Assembly: GCF_000758605.1 (NCBI RefSeq)
Contig: NZ_CP009282.1
Location: forward strand, 1,984,001 to 2,048,000
Source of the DNA: Paenibacillus sp. FSL R5-0912
GTDB lineage: Bacteria; Bacillota; Bacilli; Paenibacillales; Paenibacillaceae
Length of the DNA stretch: 64,000 nt
Reading direction: 5' to 3'
The notes under the pieces are model-generated. The model saw only the letters and a program-made list of their open reading frames with translations. It was not told the DNA's origin and did no database searches. Below are positions 54,601-64,000 of this stretch, piece after piece; positions within the stretch are counted from its first letter, which is position 1, and each line of letters begins with the position of its first letter. Position numbers and translations under genes: made by a program.

Positions 54601-56022
54601 ATGGTTATTCTTTATTTAATCTCGGGCATTGTTGTTGTTATTCTGCTGGCTTTGTTCAGTATCGTGACCGCTTATAAAAAAGTCCCGCCCAATCAGGCGA
54701 TGATTGTATACGGTCTCGGCGGTAAAAGAGTGGTGCAGGGCGGCGGGACGTTCGTCATCCCGGGCTTCCAGAACAATAAGACCATCTCGATGATGCTGAT
54801 GAGCTTCGATGTCATTCCAGCGCAGGCGATGTTCTCCCGGCAGGGCATCAAGCTCAACCTGGAGGCGGTCGCCCAGATAAAAATCAAAAGCGATCCCACC
54901 GCTATTCTGACGGCCAGTGAGCAGTTCATCGACCGGCCCGAAGAAGACCGCGAGACAATTATCCTGCATTCGGTGGAGGGCCACCTGCGCGGCTTAATCG
55001 GGCAATTGACGGTGGAATCCATCCTCAAGACGCCTGATGAAATCAACAGCAAGATGAGGGAGACCTGCTCGGAGGACCTCGACAAGATGGGGCTTGAGGT
55101 CGTCAGCTTCACCATCAAAAAAATTACGGATGACAAAGGGTACATCGACAATATGGGGGTTCCGGAAATTGAGCGCATCCGCCGCGATGCCAGCATTGCC
55201 AAGGCGGAAGCGGAACGCGATATTCAGATCAAGCAGGCCGAGGCGGAGAAGGAATCCTCCATTGCCAAAGCCAATGCACATCAGGCCACCATTGAAGCGG
55301 GAACCGCCGCCCGCGCGAAGGAGTCCCTGTACGAGAAGGAACTGAACATTAAGCAGGCGGATTTCAAGCTGGAGACAGAAGTGAAGAAGGCTCAGGCGGA
55401 TCTTGCGTATGAATTGCAGCAGAACAAAATTAAGCAATCGCTCGTTACCGAACAGGTCAAAATCACGCAGATGGAAGCGGAGGCCAACCGGACAGTCAGG
55501 GAAATCGAAGTCGAGCTGAGACAGCGGGAGCTGGAGGCAACGGTGATCAAGCCTGCCCAGGCGGAGAACCAGGCTACGATCATGAGAGCCGAAGCCGCCA
55601 AGCAGCGGCAGATTCTTGAGGCGGAAGCCGAGGCAGCGACAACCACCAAGCGCGGACTGGCCACGGCAGAAGCTGAGCTGGCGAAAGGGAGAGCGAATGC
55701 GGAGATTGTCCAGCTGGCCGGAGCGGCGGAAGCGGGAGCCCTGGAGAAGAAAGCCGAAGCGTACAAACAGTTCACACAAGCTGCGCTTACCGTGGAATTC
55801 CTGAAAATACTGCCGGAGCTGGCTGAGAAAATTGCTTCCCCGCTCGCCAAGGTGGATAAGATTACAGTGATTTCCCAGGATGGAGCTACCTCAGGCGTGA
55901 ACAAAATTACCGGCGATATTGCCAAAATAATGGCCCAGGTTCCTGAGTTGACCCAGACGCTTACCGGTATGAATGTGACCGAAGCGCTCAGCGGACTGCT
56001 TGGCCGGGATAAAGAGCAGTAA
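54601..56022 (+). CDS. floT: flotillin (SPFH/band 7 protein)
   Basis: A 473-residue flotillin: N-terminal membrane helix (3-22), SPFH domain (about 28-200, PPNQAMIVYGLGGKRVVQGGGTFV) and a long coiled coil rich in Ala/Glu/Lys (about 205-380) with EA repeats, then a C-terminal oligomerisation region (LPELAEKIASPLAKVDKITVI). It scaffolds ordered membrane microdomains. The ATG at 54601 is chosen over the GTG at 54589, which overlaps GGGGAG. Transcribed with the NfeD-like gene under the c-di-AMP riboswitch. Confidence 0.95.
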   Translation: MVILYLISGIVVVILLALFSIVTAYKKVPPNQAMIVYGLGGKRVVQGGGTFVIPGFQNNKTISMMLMSFDVIPAQAMFSRQGIKLNLEAVAQIKIKSDPTAILTASEQFIDRPEEDRETIILHSVEGHLRGLIGQLTVESILKTPDEINSKMRETCSEDLDKMGLEVVSFTIKKITDDKGYIDNMGVPEIERIRRDASIAKAEAERDIQIKQAEAEKESSIAKANAHQATIEAGTAARAKESLYEKELNIKQADFKLETEVKKAQADLAYELQQNKIKQSLVTEQVKITQMEAEANRTVREIEVELRQRELEATVIKPAQAENQATIMRAEAAKQRQILEAEAEAATTTKRGLATAEAELAKGRANAEIVQLAGAAEAGALEKKAEAYKQFTQAALTVEFLKILPELAEKIASPLAKVDKITVISQDGATSGVNKITGDIAKIMAQVPELTQTLTGMNVTEALSGLLGRDKEQ

Positions 56023-56034
56023 TTCATATACAGC

Positions 56035-56090
56035 AGCAATAAAGCCGCCGTTCTTTCGTTAATGGAGAATTGCGGATTTATTGCTTTTTT
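56035..56090 (+). terminator. terminator after floT
   Basis: AGCAATAAAGCCGC pairs with GCGGATTTATTGCT around a long loop, followed by TTTTT. Confidence 0.8.
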
Positions 56091-56195
56091 GTATTCCGGG
56101 TTTCTCTCACTGGTTACAGACGTGAAGTTAGATTTGTAGTAAACTGGAAGGAATGTACAGTCTGCCCGCAATTATTCTACAGAAAAGAATGTGAT

Positions 56196-57587
56196 ATGTT
56201 TATGCAGCTTCAGGCTCGACTGCCGGCCAAAAAATGGCTGGAGAAGTATCTTTCCGGGGAAGGGATGGATTACCGGCAAATTATAGCTTTATTTATTCCG
56301 ATCCTGATTGACCAGGCTTTCATCATCGGGCTAAATCTGGTAAACACTGCGATGATCAGCTCATCCGGCATGGCGGCGGTCAGTGCGGTGAATATGGTAG
56401 ATTCACTGAATATTTTCCTGATCAACGTGTTCGTTGCCATTGCTACCGGCGGGACAGTGGTCGTTGCGCAGTACAAAGGCAGCGGCAACGACCGGATGGT
56501 ATCCCAGGCTACGGCGGGTTCGGTCACCTCGGTATCGCTGATCGCCGTGGGAATCGGAATTCTGCTTATGGGCTTCCACACGCCGATACTGAACCTGCTG
56601 TTCGGAACAGCTTCCGCCGATGTGCTGGATAATGCCCGGATCTACATGATCGGCAGCAGTATTTCTTATCTGGGGATCGCGGTGGTTCAGGCTGTGTGCG
56701 GTGCGCTGCGTGGCGTCGGCAGGACGCGGGCTTCGCTGATGCTGTCGCTGATCATGAATCTGTTATACGTACTCCTGAACGTAGTCTTCATTAACCTGCT
56801 GCATATGGGTGTGCTGGGGATGACACTGGCGGTCAACATCGCGCGGTATGCGGGCATGATCTTTGCCCTGGTGTACCTGTTCAAGATTGACACGGTACTG
56901 CGTGTGCGGGTCCGCGACCTGTTCCATGTTCCGCTCTCCATGCTGCGCAGAATTATGTTCATCGGTGTTCCATTTGCAGCAGAGCAGATGTTCTTCAATG
57001 GCGGCAAGCTGCTGACCCAGATATTTATTGTTAGTATGGGCACCTATGCTATTGCGACCAATGCTATTGCCGGCTCGCTGGCGATGGTGTTTCAGATTCC
57101 GGCCAGTGCGTTGTCGCTGACGATCGTAACGGTGGTCGGCCAAAGCATCGGACGGGGGGATGTGGCAGATGCCAGAAAATTCATCAAGTCCTTCCTCTGG
57201 ATCGGTTCAGCCTCGTATGCCTTGGTCGCCCTGATCCTGATGCCGCTGTTCCATCCGCTAGTGTCGATCTTCTCTCCGCCTCCTGAGATCATTGACGACT
57301 TGTTTATAGTCCTGTTGGTGAATGCCATTGCCCAGATTCCGCTGTGGGCGGTCAGCTTCATTCTGCCGTCCGCGCTGCGGGCAGCGGGGGATTCCCGCTT
57401 CACCTCTATTACCTCCATGCTGTCGATGTGGCTGTTCCGGGTTATATTCGGTTACATACTCGGGATCGTCCTCGGCTACGGTGTGCTGGGGGTCTGGCTG
57501 GCGATGAACTGCGAGTGGGCGGTCCGCGGAGCTGTTTTTCTATGGCGCTTCAGAGGCGAGAAATGGTTTGCGCACAAGCTGATATGA
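56196..57587 (+). CDS. MATE-family multidrug/metabolite exporter
   Basis: A 463-residue membrane protein with about 12 helices in two similar halves (IPILIDQAFIIGLNLVNTAMIS in the first, GVPFAAEQMFFNGGKLLTQIFI in the second), the pattern of MATE cation-coupled drug exporters. Substrate unknown. ATG 56196 or 56202 (MQLQ); the ribosome site AAAAGAATGTGAT is weak, and the longer frame from 56070 runs through the floT terminator. Confidence 0.93.
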   Translation: MFMQLQARLPAKKWLEKYLSGEGMDYRQIIALFIPILIDQAFIIGLNLVNTAMISSSGMAAVSAVNMVDSLNIFLINVFVAIATGGTVVVAQYKGSGNDRMVSQATAGSVTSVSLIAVGIGILLMGFHTPILNLLFGTASADVLDNARIYMIGSSISYLGIAVVQAVCGALRGVGRTRASLMLSLIMNLLYVLLNVVFINLLHMGVLGMTLAVNIARYAGMIFALVYLFKIDTVLRVRVRDLFHVPLSMLRRIMFIGVPFAAEQMFFNGGKLLTQIFIVSMGTYAIATNAIAGSLAMVFQIPASALSLTIVTVVGQSIGRGDVADARKFIKSFLWIGSASYALVALILMPLFHPLVSIFSPPPEIIDDLFIVLLVNAIAQIPLWAVSFILPSALRAAGDSRFTSITSMLSMWLFRVIFGYILGIVLGYGVLGVWLAMNCEWAVRGAVFLWRFRGEKWFAHKLI

Positions 57588-57646
57588 TAGCTGCTGGTGA
57601 TAAGGCTGTCCCCTGGCGTATCTCCCATATATGAAACAGACAACAG

Positions 57647-57690
57647 AGCAGTGCTGCTCCCGGTACCAGGCAGCGCTGCTTTGTGTTTTT
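57647..57690 (+). terminator. terminator after MATE gene
   Basis: AGCAGTGCTGC and GCAGCGCTGCT pair over 11 bp with one wobble, followed by TTGTGTTTTT. Confidence 0.75.
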
Positions 57691-57800
57691 CGCATAGTGT
57701 ACAGACTCCCTGCAGGTGGTGTAATGAAGGCTGCACGATACGATGCCGAGCTACGTTAGGCGGTCCAAGTGTTCTCCGGTAGGAGCGGCTTCTTCAGGCA

Positions 57801-57992
57801 AGCAAGTGGATAAACGTATCTTAATTCGTCAACTTCTAAGCAATGTGCTGAAGCAAGTGGAAAAACAGCATCTAACATGGTTGGTTTTCACTACTTTGAA
57901 TGGTATGGAATGATTTAAGTGCTGTTTATCCAACTGCTTTTGATTAAGCAGAGGACATTCGCCTATCAGCAAGTGTAGTAAATCCAACTGCT
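57801..57992. repeat. four-unit array, direct then inverted (51-68-54 bp phasing)
   Basis: Two direct units start with AGCAAGTGGA at 57801 and 57852 (51 bp apart). Two inverted units end with CCAACTGCT at 57938 and 57992 (54 bp apart). The inner pair forms a long hairpin: AGCAAGTGGAAAAACAGCA at 57852 against TGCTGTTTATCCAACTGCT at 57920. The design is the same as at 33951-34138 though the sequence differs. The rest of the 57691-58166 gap shows no gene. Confidence 0.8.
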
Positions 57993-58166
57993 ATTAATCC
58001 GGTCTCTATAGCATCCGACTTATAACGTGATAGATCGGTCCTTCTTAGTTGTGACACTCCAGGAAATGAACTATAAAAAGCACGGTACAATCTTTAGTTT
58101 CGGGTAAGACGCGGTTTTGGCATTGTGCTACGATTTGGGTTGAGAAGGGGGCAGCTTTCATACAAC

Positions 58167-58180
58167 TGTAAGCGCTTAAC
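58167..58180. promoter_or_regulatory. cre-like site before xylanase gene
   Basis: TGTAAGCGCTTAAC matches the cre consensus at 12 of 14 positions, 38 bp before the xylanase start, consistent with glucose repression. Confidence 0.5.
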
Positions 58181-58218
58181 TCAAAAGAAATCCAAATTCA
58201 TACAGAGGAGTGCAATGC

Positions 58219-61200
58219 ATGAAGCGAATAATCAAGCAAGTCTCTCTCGTATTACTGGCGGCCGTCCTGCTTCTTCCGGCAGGCGGGTATATTCCCGCTG
58301 CTCAGGCAGCAGAGGCCCCGGCCATGGTTTATCACGAAACCTTTGGGGGCGGCATAGGCAAGGCTGTCCAATCCGGAGGCGCCAGCCTTAGTGCAGTCAC
58401 GGGAGTTCCTTTTGACGGAAATGCCGATGGGGCAGCGTTATACGTAAGCAACCGGGTAAATAACTGGGATGCGGTCGATTTTAAGTTCTCGGATGTCGGC
58501 CTCAAGAACGGGCAAACGTACACCGTCACTGCGGTCGTCTACGTTGACGCCAATGTTGCGCTCCCCAGCGGTGCCAATGCAGCTCTGCAGACGGTAGACG
58601 ACTATACCAACGATGCAGCAGTACCTTATAAAGCAGGGGAATCCGTAATCCTGACTAAGAAATTTACGGTCGATACCAGCAAGAAGGATTATGCCTTACG
58701 CATCAACTCCAACGAGGCCGGGGCCGCAGTGCCATTCTACCTTGGAGATATTCTGTTCACTGAAGAGGGCGCTCCAGGCGGCGGGGAGGAACCTGTCCGG
58801 GACCCGGCTTTACCATTCAATACGATCACCTTTGAAGACCAGACAGCAGGCGGCTTCACTGGCAGAGCGGGAACCGAGCTGCTTACGGTGACCAATGAAG
58901 AGAATCATACGGCTGATGGTGCCTACGCACTGAAGGTGGAAGGCAGGACATCTACCTGGCACGGGCCTTCCCTGCGTGTGGAGAAGTACGTGGACAAGGG
59001 CAGCGAATATACCCTCTCTGCCTGGGTGAAGCTGATCGATCCGGCAAGCGCGCAGCTCCAGCTGTCTACGCAGGTGGGCAATGACAGCGGTGCGAGTTAT
59101 GTGGCCCTGTCCCCCAAGACGATCAGCACCGCTGACGGCTGGGTGAAATTTGAGGGCAGCTACCGCTATAACAGTGTGGGCGGCGAATATCTGACTCTTT
59201 ATATTGAGAGCTCCAACAACACAGCAGCCTCCTTTTATATCGACGATATCACTTTTGAGCATACAGGCACCGGCCCGGTGGATATTCAAAGGGATCTGGT
59301 TCCTCTAAAAGCAGCCTATCAGAATGACTTCCTGATCGGCAACGCATTATCCGCCGAGGATCTGGAAGGTGTCCGGCTGGATCTGCTGAAGATGCACCAC
59401 AACGTTGCTACCGCAGGCAATGCCATGAAGCCGGATGCGCTGCAGCCGACTAAGGGGAATTTCACTTTTACAGCGGCAGATGCCATGGTGAACAAGGTGC
59501 TGGCTGAAGGGATGAAGATGCATGGGCATGTACTGGTATGGTATCAGCAGTCGCCTGACTGGATGAACCTGACCACGGATGCAGCAGGCAATAAAGTTCC
59601 TCTGGGGCGTGCCGAAGCTCTAACGAATCTGAGAACCCACATCCAGGGAGTCATGGAGCATTTCGGCGGCAGGGTAATTTCCTGGGATGTGGTCAATGAA
59701 GCGATGAATGATAACCCGTCCAATCCGTCTAACTGGCAAGCAGCTCTGCGTCAAGCTCCCTGGCAGGATGCCATCGGAGCGGACTATGTAGAGCAGGCTT
59801 TCCTGGCGGCCAGAGAGGTGCTGGACGATCATCCAGAGTGGGATATCAAGCTGTATTATAATGATTATAACGATGATAACCAGAACAAAGCCCAGGCCAT
59901 ATACAGTATGGTCAAGGAGATTAACGACCGGTACGCGCTTGCCCACCCCGGGAAGCTGCTGATTGACGGTGTGGGGATGCAGGCACATTACAATATCAAC
60001 ACGAATCCCGATAACGTCAAGCTGTCGCTGGAGAAATTCATCTCGCTTGGGGTAGAGGTGAGCATTACCGAGCTCGATATTCAAGCCGGAAGCGACAATA
60101 AGCAAACGGAGAAGGAATTGGTCGACCAGGGCTATCTGTATGCGAGATTGATGGATATCTACAAGACGCATGCCGCCAATATCGCACGTGTTACCTTCTG
60201 GGGAATGGATGACCGTACGAGCTGGAGAGCCTCCTCAAGCCCGCTGCTGTTCGACAGGGATTTGCAGGCCAAACCGGCATATTACGGCGTCATCGATCCG
60301 GCAAAATATATGGCAGAGCATCAACCGAACACGACAGAGGCTAAGGTGTCTGAGGCCGTTTACGGCACACCGGTCATTGACGGAACCGCGGATGCAATCT
60401 GGTCCTTGGCGCCTGAGATGGCAGTGAACCGGTATCAGATGGCCTGGCAGGGTGCAAGCGGAACGGCACGCGCGCTGTGGGATGACCAGAATCTATATGT
60501 ACTGGTCCAGGTCAGCGATGCCCAGCTGGACAAGAGTAATACGAATGTGTGGGAGCAAGACTCTGTCGAGGTCTTCCTGGATGAGAATCTGGGCCGGACC
60601 ACCTTCTATCAGGACGATGACGGACAGTTCCGGGTCAATTATGACAATGAAGCCTCCTTCAGTCCGGCAGACATCAGTGCAGGCTTCGTGTCGGCAACCA
60701 AGGTAGCCGGAACAAGCTATACCCTTGAAATGAAGATTCCGTTCAAAAAAATCACCCCGGCCGGCGGCACCAAGGTCGGCTTCGACACTCAGATTAACGA
60801 TGCCAAGAGCGGCGTCCGGCAAAGTGTTGCCGCCTGGAATGATACCACCGGGAACGGTTATCAGGACACCTCTGTATACGGCGTATTGACTCTCAAGAGC
60901 AGGGATGAACAACCGGAACCGACAACGGCACCAACGCCGACACCGGCAGCAACAACAGAACCAACAGCGGAACCAACAGCTACACCAACCCCGACCCCGG
61001 CACCGGTATCTGGCGGAACAAACTATGTCAATAGCACCCCTACGCCGAAGCCTGTGAATCTGGACAGCAAGGACGGCGTGGTTACGATCAGACCGGAGGT
61101 CAAGAATCAGGGAGGAGAGGCAAAGGCCGCGGTTACGGGCGATATTCTGCGCAAAGCGCTGGAGCAGGCAGTCCCGGCAGCAGACGGCATGAAACAAATC

Positions 61201-62220
61201 GTGATCGACCTGCCGAAGCAGACGGGTGCAGCCTCATATGAAGTTGAACTGCCGCTGCAAAGCCTGAAGGGGCAGGCAAACTTCGTGCTTGTGATCAAGA
61301 CCGACCATGCAACGCTCTCAATTCCAAGCGGGCAGCTGGCAGGCATTACAGCAAACACTGAATACATCTCCATTCGTGTAAAAGCGTCCCCGGCGGCCAG
61401 TCCGGATGCGGCAGCCGGCAGTCGTCCGGTGGTGGAGCTGAAGTTGTCGGCCGGAGGCCGGGAGATGGCCTGGAGCAACGCGGATATGCCAATAACAGTT
61501 TCTATTCCTTACAAGCCGGCAGTGGAAGAGCTGGGTTACTCAGATTCACTGCTGGTGCGCTATCTCCGTGAGGATGGCCATAGGACTGCTGTCGTGAACA
61601 GCCGTTATGATGCGGCGAACGGATCACTTGTGTTCCAGACATCAGAGTTTGGCACTTTTGCAGCGGCGTATGCTCCATTGACATTCACGGATCTGGGGAA
61701 TCTGTCTTGGGCTAAGCAGGCTGTCGCTGCCATGGCGGCGCGTGATCTTGTCCAGGGAACCTCCAGCGACAATTTCTCCCCGGCGGTTCCAATGAGCAGA
61801 GCAGATCTCACCGCATCCCTTCTGAAGGTGCTTGAACTCAAAGCTACTGCAGAATCAGGTGCTGGATTCAGCGATGTCGGGAATCATGCTGAGCATTTCA
61901 AGGAGCTTGCCGCCGCGAAGCAGCTCGGCATTGTCACCGGCTATGCAGATAACTCCTTTAAGCCGGACAGCACGATTTCACGGCAGGAGATGATGGTAAT
62001 CGCTGCCCGCGCGCTGAAGTCAGCCGGGATAGCGGCGCACGGCAGCGGAACTCTGGATGCTTACGCGGATGCAGAGCGAATCTCCGCTTACGCCAAGGAC
62101 AGTCTGGAAGCTCTGCTGAAATACGGAGTTGTGAACGGTAAAAACGGCAGGCTTGCCCCGGACGATACTCTTACCCGTGCGGAAGCAGCGGTCATTCTGT
62201 ACCGGATCTGGAAGCTGTAA
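58219..62220 (+). CDS. SLH-anchored modular GH10 endo-1,4-beta-xylanase
   Basis: A 1333-residue wall-bound xylanase. Signal peptide to about residue 30 (AAQAAEA); two CBM22/CBM4_9-type modules (about 35-190 and 200-352); GH10 barrel (about 365-695) with [14 protein letters not shown], acid/base Glu494 in [10 protein letters not shown] and nucleophile Glu618 in [12 protein letters not shown]9-type module (about 710-895, [15 protein letters not shown]); Pro/Thr-rich linker; a beta domain; and three SLH domains (about 1155-1333). It cuts xylan at the cell surface. ATG 58219 lies eight bases after GAGGAG. A cre-like site precedes it. Confidence 0.96.
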   Translation: MKRIIKQVSLVLLAAVLLLPAGGYIPAAQAAEAPAMVYHETFGGGIGKAVQSGGASLSAVTGVPFDGNADGAALYVSNRVNNWDAVDFKFSDVGLKNGQTYTVTAVVYVDANVALPSGANAALQTVDDYTNDAAVPYKAGESVILTKKFTVDTSKKDYALRINSNEAGAAVPFYLGDILFTEEGAPGGGEEPVRDPALPFNTITFEDQTAGGFTGRAGTELLTVTNEENHTADGAYALKVEGRTSTWHGPSLRVEKYVDKGSEYTLSAWVKLIDPASAQLQLSTQVGNDSGASYVALSPKTISTADGWVKFEGSYRYNSVGGEYLTLYIESSNNTAASFYIDDITFEHTGTGPVDIQRDLVPLKAAYQNDFLIGNALSAEDLEGVRLDLLKMHHNVATAGNAMKPDALQPTKGNFTFTAADAMVNKVLAEGMKMHGHVLVWYQQSPDWMNLTTDAAGNKVPLGRAEALTNLRTHIQGVMEHFGGRVISWDVVNEAMNDNPSNPSNWQAALRQAPWQDAIGADYVEQAFLAAREVLDDHPEWDIKLYYNDYNDDNQNKAQAIYSMVKEINDRYALAHPGKLLIDGVGMQAHYNINTNPDNVKLSLEKFISLGVEVSITELDIQAGSDNKQTEKELVDQGYLYARLMDIYKTHAANIARVTFWGMDDRTSWRASSSPLLFDRDLQAKPAYYGVIDPAKYMAEHQPNTTEAKVSEAVYGTPVIDGTADAIWSLAPEMAVNRYQMAWQGASGTARALWDDQNLYVLVQVSDAQLDKSNTNVWEQDSVEVFLDENLGRTTFYQDDDGQFRVNYDNEASFSPADISAGFVSATKVAGTSYTLEMKIPFKKITPAGGTKVGFDTQINDAKSGVRQSVAAWNDTTGNGYQDTSVYGVLTLKSRDEQPEPTTAPTPTPAATTEPTAEPTATPTPTPAPVSGGTNYVNSTPTPKPVNLDSKDGVVTIRPEVKNQGGEAKAAVTGDILRKALEQAVPAADGMKQIVIDLPKQTGAASYEVELPLQSLKGQANFVLVIKTDHATLSIPSGQLAGITANTEYISIRVKASPAASPDAAAGSRPVVELKLSAGGREMAWSNADMPITVSIPYKPAVEELGYSDSLLVRYLREDGHRTAVVNSRYDAANGSLVFQTSEFGTFAAAYAPLTFTDLGNLSWAKQAVAAMAARDLVQGTSSDNFSPAVPMSRADLTASLLKVLELKATAESGAGFSDVGNHAEHFKELAAAKQLGIVTGYADNSFKPDSTISRQEMMVIAARALKSAGIAAHGSGTLDAYADAERISAYAKDSLEALLKYGVVNGKNGRLAPDDTLTRAEAAVILYRIWKL

Positions 62221-62256
62221 TTCGTACGTAGAGTTTTCTTTCTGATTGAGCGCAGC

Positions 62257-62300
62257 AACAGCCAGCCGCCGGGCGGATTTCCGGAAGCTGGCTGTTTATG
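62257..62300. terminator. terminator between convergent genes
   Basis: AACAGCCAGC pairs with GCTGGCTGTT (62287-62296), then TATGTTG. It lies between the xylanase stop and the end of the oxidoreductase gene and could serve both. Confidence 0.65.
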
Positions 62301-62336
62301 TTGCAGGTTTATTGTTCTTCTTAAATATGCTGGCAA

Positions 62337-63314
62337 TCAGCGTCCATTGTAATTCCGCACAAGTTCATCCATCACGCGGCTGGTACGGATAGCGGTATTG
62401 CCGGTGCTGAGAGCGGTGCCGCATCCCAGAAGCTCATCTACAATGGACTGGATCAGCGGCTGCTGGATATGGGGCGGGTGGGCAATGAATTCAGGGTACT
62501 CCCCATCTTCGGTCCTGAGAATAACCGGCTGCTCCGCAAAGGTGGAGAAGGTGATACTGCCACGGCTGCCGATGATTTCAGTAACGTCTTCGTTAGTAAA
62601 GGCATTAAAGCACCAGATGCCCGTCCCATGAACGCCTGTCTCAAAGCGGTATCTACCGGATACGGTATCCTCAGGTTTGTAGGGGCTTCCAAAGTTGGAC
62701 GCATGTCCGTTGACATCTTCAATCGGGCCAAGCAGGAAATCGAGCAGATCCAGCGTATGGCTGCCCACATCCAGCAATAACCCGCCGCCGGAAATTTCCG
62801 GGTCCACCCGCCAATTCTCCTCACTTACCGCTGCGAGCGGCTTAGTCATATGCAGGGTGCGCACAAACCTGGGTTCGCCGATCGCTCCCGTGTCCAGCCA
62901 CTCCTTAACCTTGCGAAAGCGCGGAAGCCCTCTGCGGTAATAAGCGACGTACAGCGGAACCCCCGCCTGTCCGCAGGCAGCAATCATGGCTTCGCATTCT
63001 GCCGTATTAAGACCCATAGGCTTCTCCACATAGACTGGCTTTCCGGCCTGCGCTGCCGCTAAGGTGTACTCCATATGGGTGGACGGCGGTGTAGCGATAT
63101 ACACGGCATCCACGCCGGGGTCGGCTATCAGACCGGCTGCCCCGTCGTACCAGCGGGGTACCCCATGCCGCCGCGCATAGTCGGCTGCAAGTTCTCCGCT
63201 GCGCCTCATAACGGCCGCGAGCTGCGATCCTCTGGCCTTTTGCAAGGCCGGACCGCTCTTAACCTCGGTTACATCCCCGCAGCCGATAATGCCCCAGTGA
63301 ATGATTTTGTCCAA
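62337..63314 (-). CDS. Gfo/Idh/MocA-family oxidoreductase
   Basis: A 325-residue NAD(P)-dependent dehydrogenase: Rossmann motif GIIGCGDV, the ATPPSTH loop, the family signature YVEKPMGLN near residue 95 and a C-terminal beta-sheet domain (LLDVGSHTLDLLDFLLG). Substrate probably a sugar or inositol. It starts at TTG 63314 with GAGGAGG upstream. It stands alone, facing the xylanase. Confidence 0.92.
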   Translation of the reverse strand: MDKIIHWGIIGCGDVTEVKSGPALQKARGSQLAAVMRRSGELAADYARRHGVPRWYDGAAGLIADPGVDAVYIATPPSTHMEYTLAAAQAGKPVYVEKPMGLNTAECEAMIAACGQAGVPLYVAYYRRGLPRFRKVKEWLDTGAIGEPRFVRTLHMTKPLAAVSEENWRVDPEISGGGLLLDVGSHTLDLLDFLLGPIEDVNGHASNFGSPYKPEDTVSGRYRFETGVHGTGIWCFNAFTNEDVTEIIGSRGSITFSTFAEQPVILRTEDGEYPEFIAHPPHIQQPLIQSIVDELLGCGTALSTGNTAIRTSRVMDELVRNYNGR

Positions 63315-63383
63315 TTCAGTATCCTCCTCGGGTTCTAGTCCTGCTTACAACATTCTCTTCATTATATCAACGATTTCCGCTGA

Positions 63384-63459
63384 ATTGTTGTATGAGAGAC
63401 AGCATTTTTCGCGCCTCCAAGCGGCCTAACGGGAGAACTCTTGCAGTTTCTGCAACAAT
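63384..63459. repeat. two-unit inverted element of the palindrome type
   Basis: ATTGTTGTATGAGAGACAGCA at 63384 and, inverted, TTGCAGTTTCTGCAACAAT at 63441-63459, centres about 56 bp apart. The TTGTTGTA core matches the array at 47411-50456. It lies between the epimerase fragment and the oxidoreductase. Confidence 0.55.
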
Positions 63460-63873
63460 CTATACGAAATAATGCCCGTTTTCCAGATCGGCGACCAGTC
63501 GGGGTTGAACCGGTTGCCAGCCCAGAAGCTCCCTTGTTGCCAGGCTTGCCTGCGCAGTGTTGTACAAGCTTGTGATGTCGATTGCCGCGATGGCACCAAG
63601 GAAGCCGAAGTGGGCGGCGGCGGCTTCAGCTGTTATGCTGACCTCCAGCACACTCAATTGCCGCCCGATGACCTCTGCGATCTCGCGGAGCGGAATGCCT
63701 TCATCGCCAGCGCCGAGCAGCCGTGAGCCTGCCGGGGCAGACTCCAGCGCCAGGCGGTACAGCACCGCTGCATCCAGGCGATGAACTGCTGGCCAACGGT
63801 TGCTTCCGTCACCGATGTAGGCGGCGAAGCCCTTCGCCCGGGCGATATTAATCATCATCGGCACAAAACGCAA
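63460..63873 (-). pseudogene. 5'-truncated NAD-dependent epimerase/dehydratase
   Basis: The 137-residue frame equals the C-terminal half of an NAD-dependent epimerase-type SDR (FVPMMINIARAKGFAAYIGDGSNRWPAVHRLDAA ... TRELLGWQPVQPRLVADLENGHYF). The Rossmann fold and YxxxK region are missing; intact relatives are about 290 residues. DNA upstream (63874-64000) shows no matching sequence or other gene, only a T run and short repeats, so the 5' end was lost before this point. Confidence 0.8.
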
Positions 63874-64000
63874 GAGATGATGAAGAGCTGGCAGGCGGGC
63901 TCATCAGGTGTGTTTTTTTAATCAGGCGAGAGTGAGACGCGCGGCGGTACTTACTGTTACGTATCTCCTCTCGCTTTTCTATTTTGAAAGGCGGCCGGGA

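Noticed and set aside
63874-64000. Missing 5' half of the epimerase gene
   Set aside because: I looked for the Rossmann motif on the minus strand here and found neither an open frame nor a glycine-rich motif.

Overview
The window looks like a chromosomal segment of a Paenibacillus-type soil Firmicute. The signs are CUT1 sugar transporters with two permeases and a lipoprotein binding protein but no ATPase, a YesM/YesN-type two-component pair, very large secreted glycoside hydrolases ending in three S-layer homology (SLH) domains, many AraC regulators, a T-box ahead of tyrS, a c-di-AMP (ydaO-type) riboswitch, and strong purine-rich ribosome binding sites with frequent GTG/TTG starts. No rRNA, tRNA or CRISPR array was seen.

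Layout. 1-975: intergenic, dominated by a 51-bp tandem repeat. 1057-13002: sugar-uptake and glycan-degradation operon (two permeases, binding protein, SGNH esterase, GH110-like beta-helix enzyme, HAD phosphatase, GH36/27-like and GH95 enzymes); no exported hydrolase is evident in it, so it probably digests imported oligosaccharides in the cytoplasm. 13232-15333: Atu4866-like protein, AraC regulator and short-chain dehydrogenase, linked by a shared 35-bp operator-like element. 15707-24428: response regulator, 1636-residue SLH-anchored enzyme whose catalytic part is a paralogue of the GH36/27-like enzyme, and sensor kinase. 24646-28251: second sugar transporter, followed by wreckage (AraC with an in-frame stop, a truncated beta-mannosidase joined tail-to-tail to a truncated hydrolase). 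32161-34979: DsbA-like protein, AraC, acetyltransferase and a small membrane protein. 35080-38280: visibly AT-rich island with a KAP-type membrane NTPase. 38407-45201: amidase, LOG-family protein, DUF2278 and CPBP protease genes among several pseudogenes (AraC, subtilase, small ORF, PTS IIA, GH1). 45231-46890: T-box and tyrS. 47014-50456: minisatellite and two insertion sequences. 50668-57587: orphan Fur-like box, small coiled-coil protein, FIST plus soluble chemoreceptor pair, c-di-AMP riboswitch with nfeD-flotillin operon, MATE exporter. 58219-62220: SLH-anchored GH10 xylanase. 62337-63873: Gfo/Idh/MocA oxidoreductase and a 5'-truncated epimerase.

Together: cell-wall-attached enzymes (GH36/27-like, xylanase) would release sugars outside, binding proteins and permeases would take them in, and cytoplasmic GH110, GH36/27-like and GH95 enzymes would finish them. 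cre-like sites lie before several of these units, suggesting catabolite repression.

The most unusual signal is not a gene. Several intergenic regions carry arrays of imperfect palindromes phased at about 51 bp. Three have four units, two of them with the second pair inverted relative to the first; one array has been hit twice by unrelated insertion sequences, both times in the exact centre of a palindrome. The first repeat (124-660) shows the same 51-bp phase with a hairpin in each unit.
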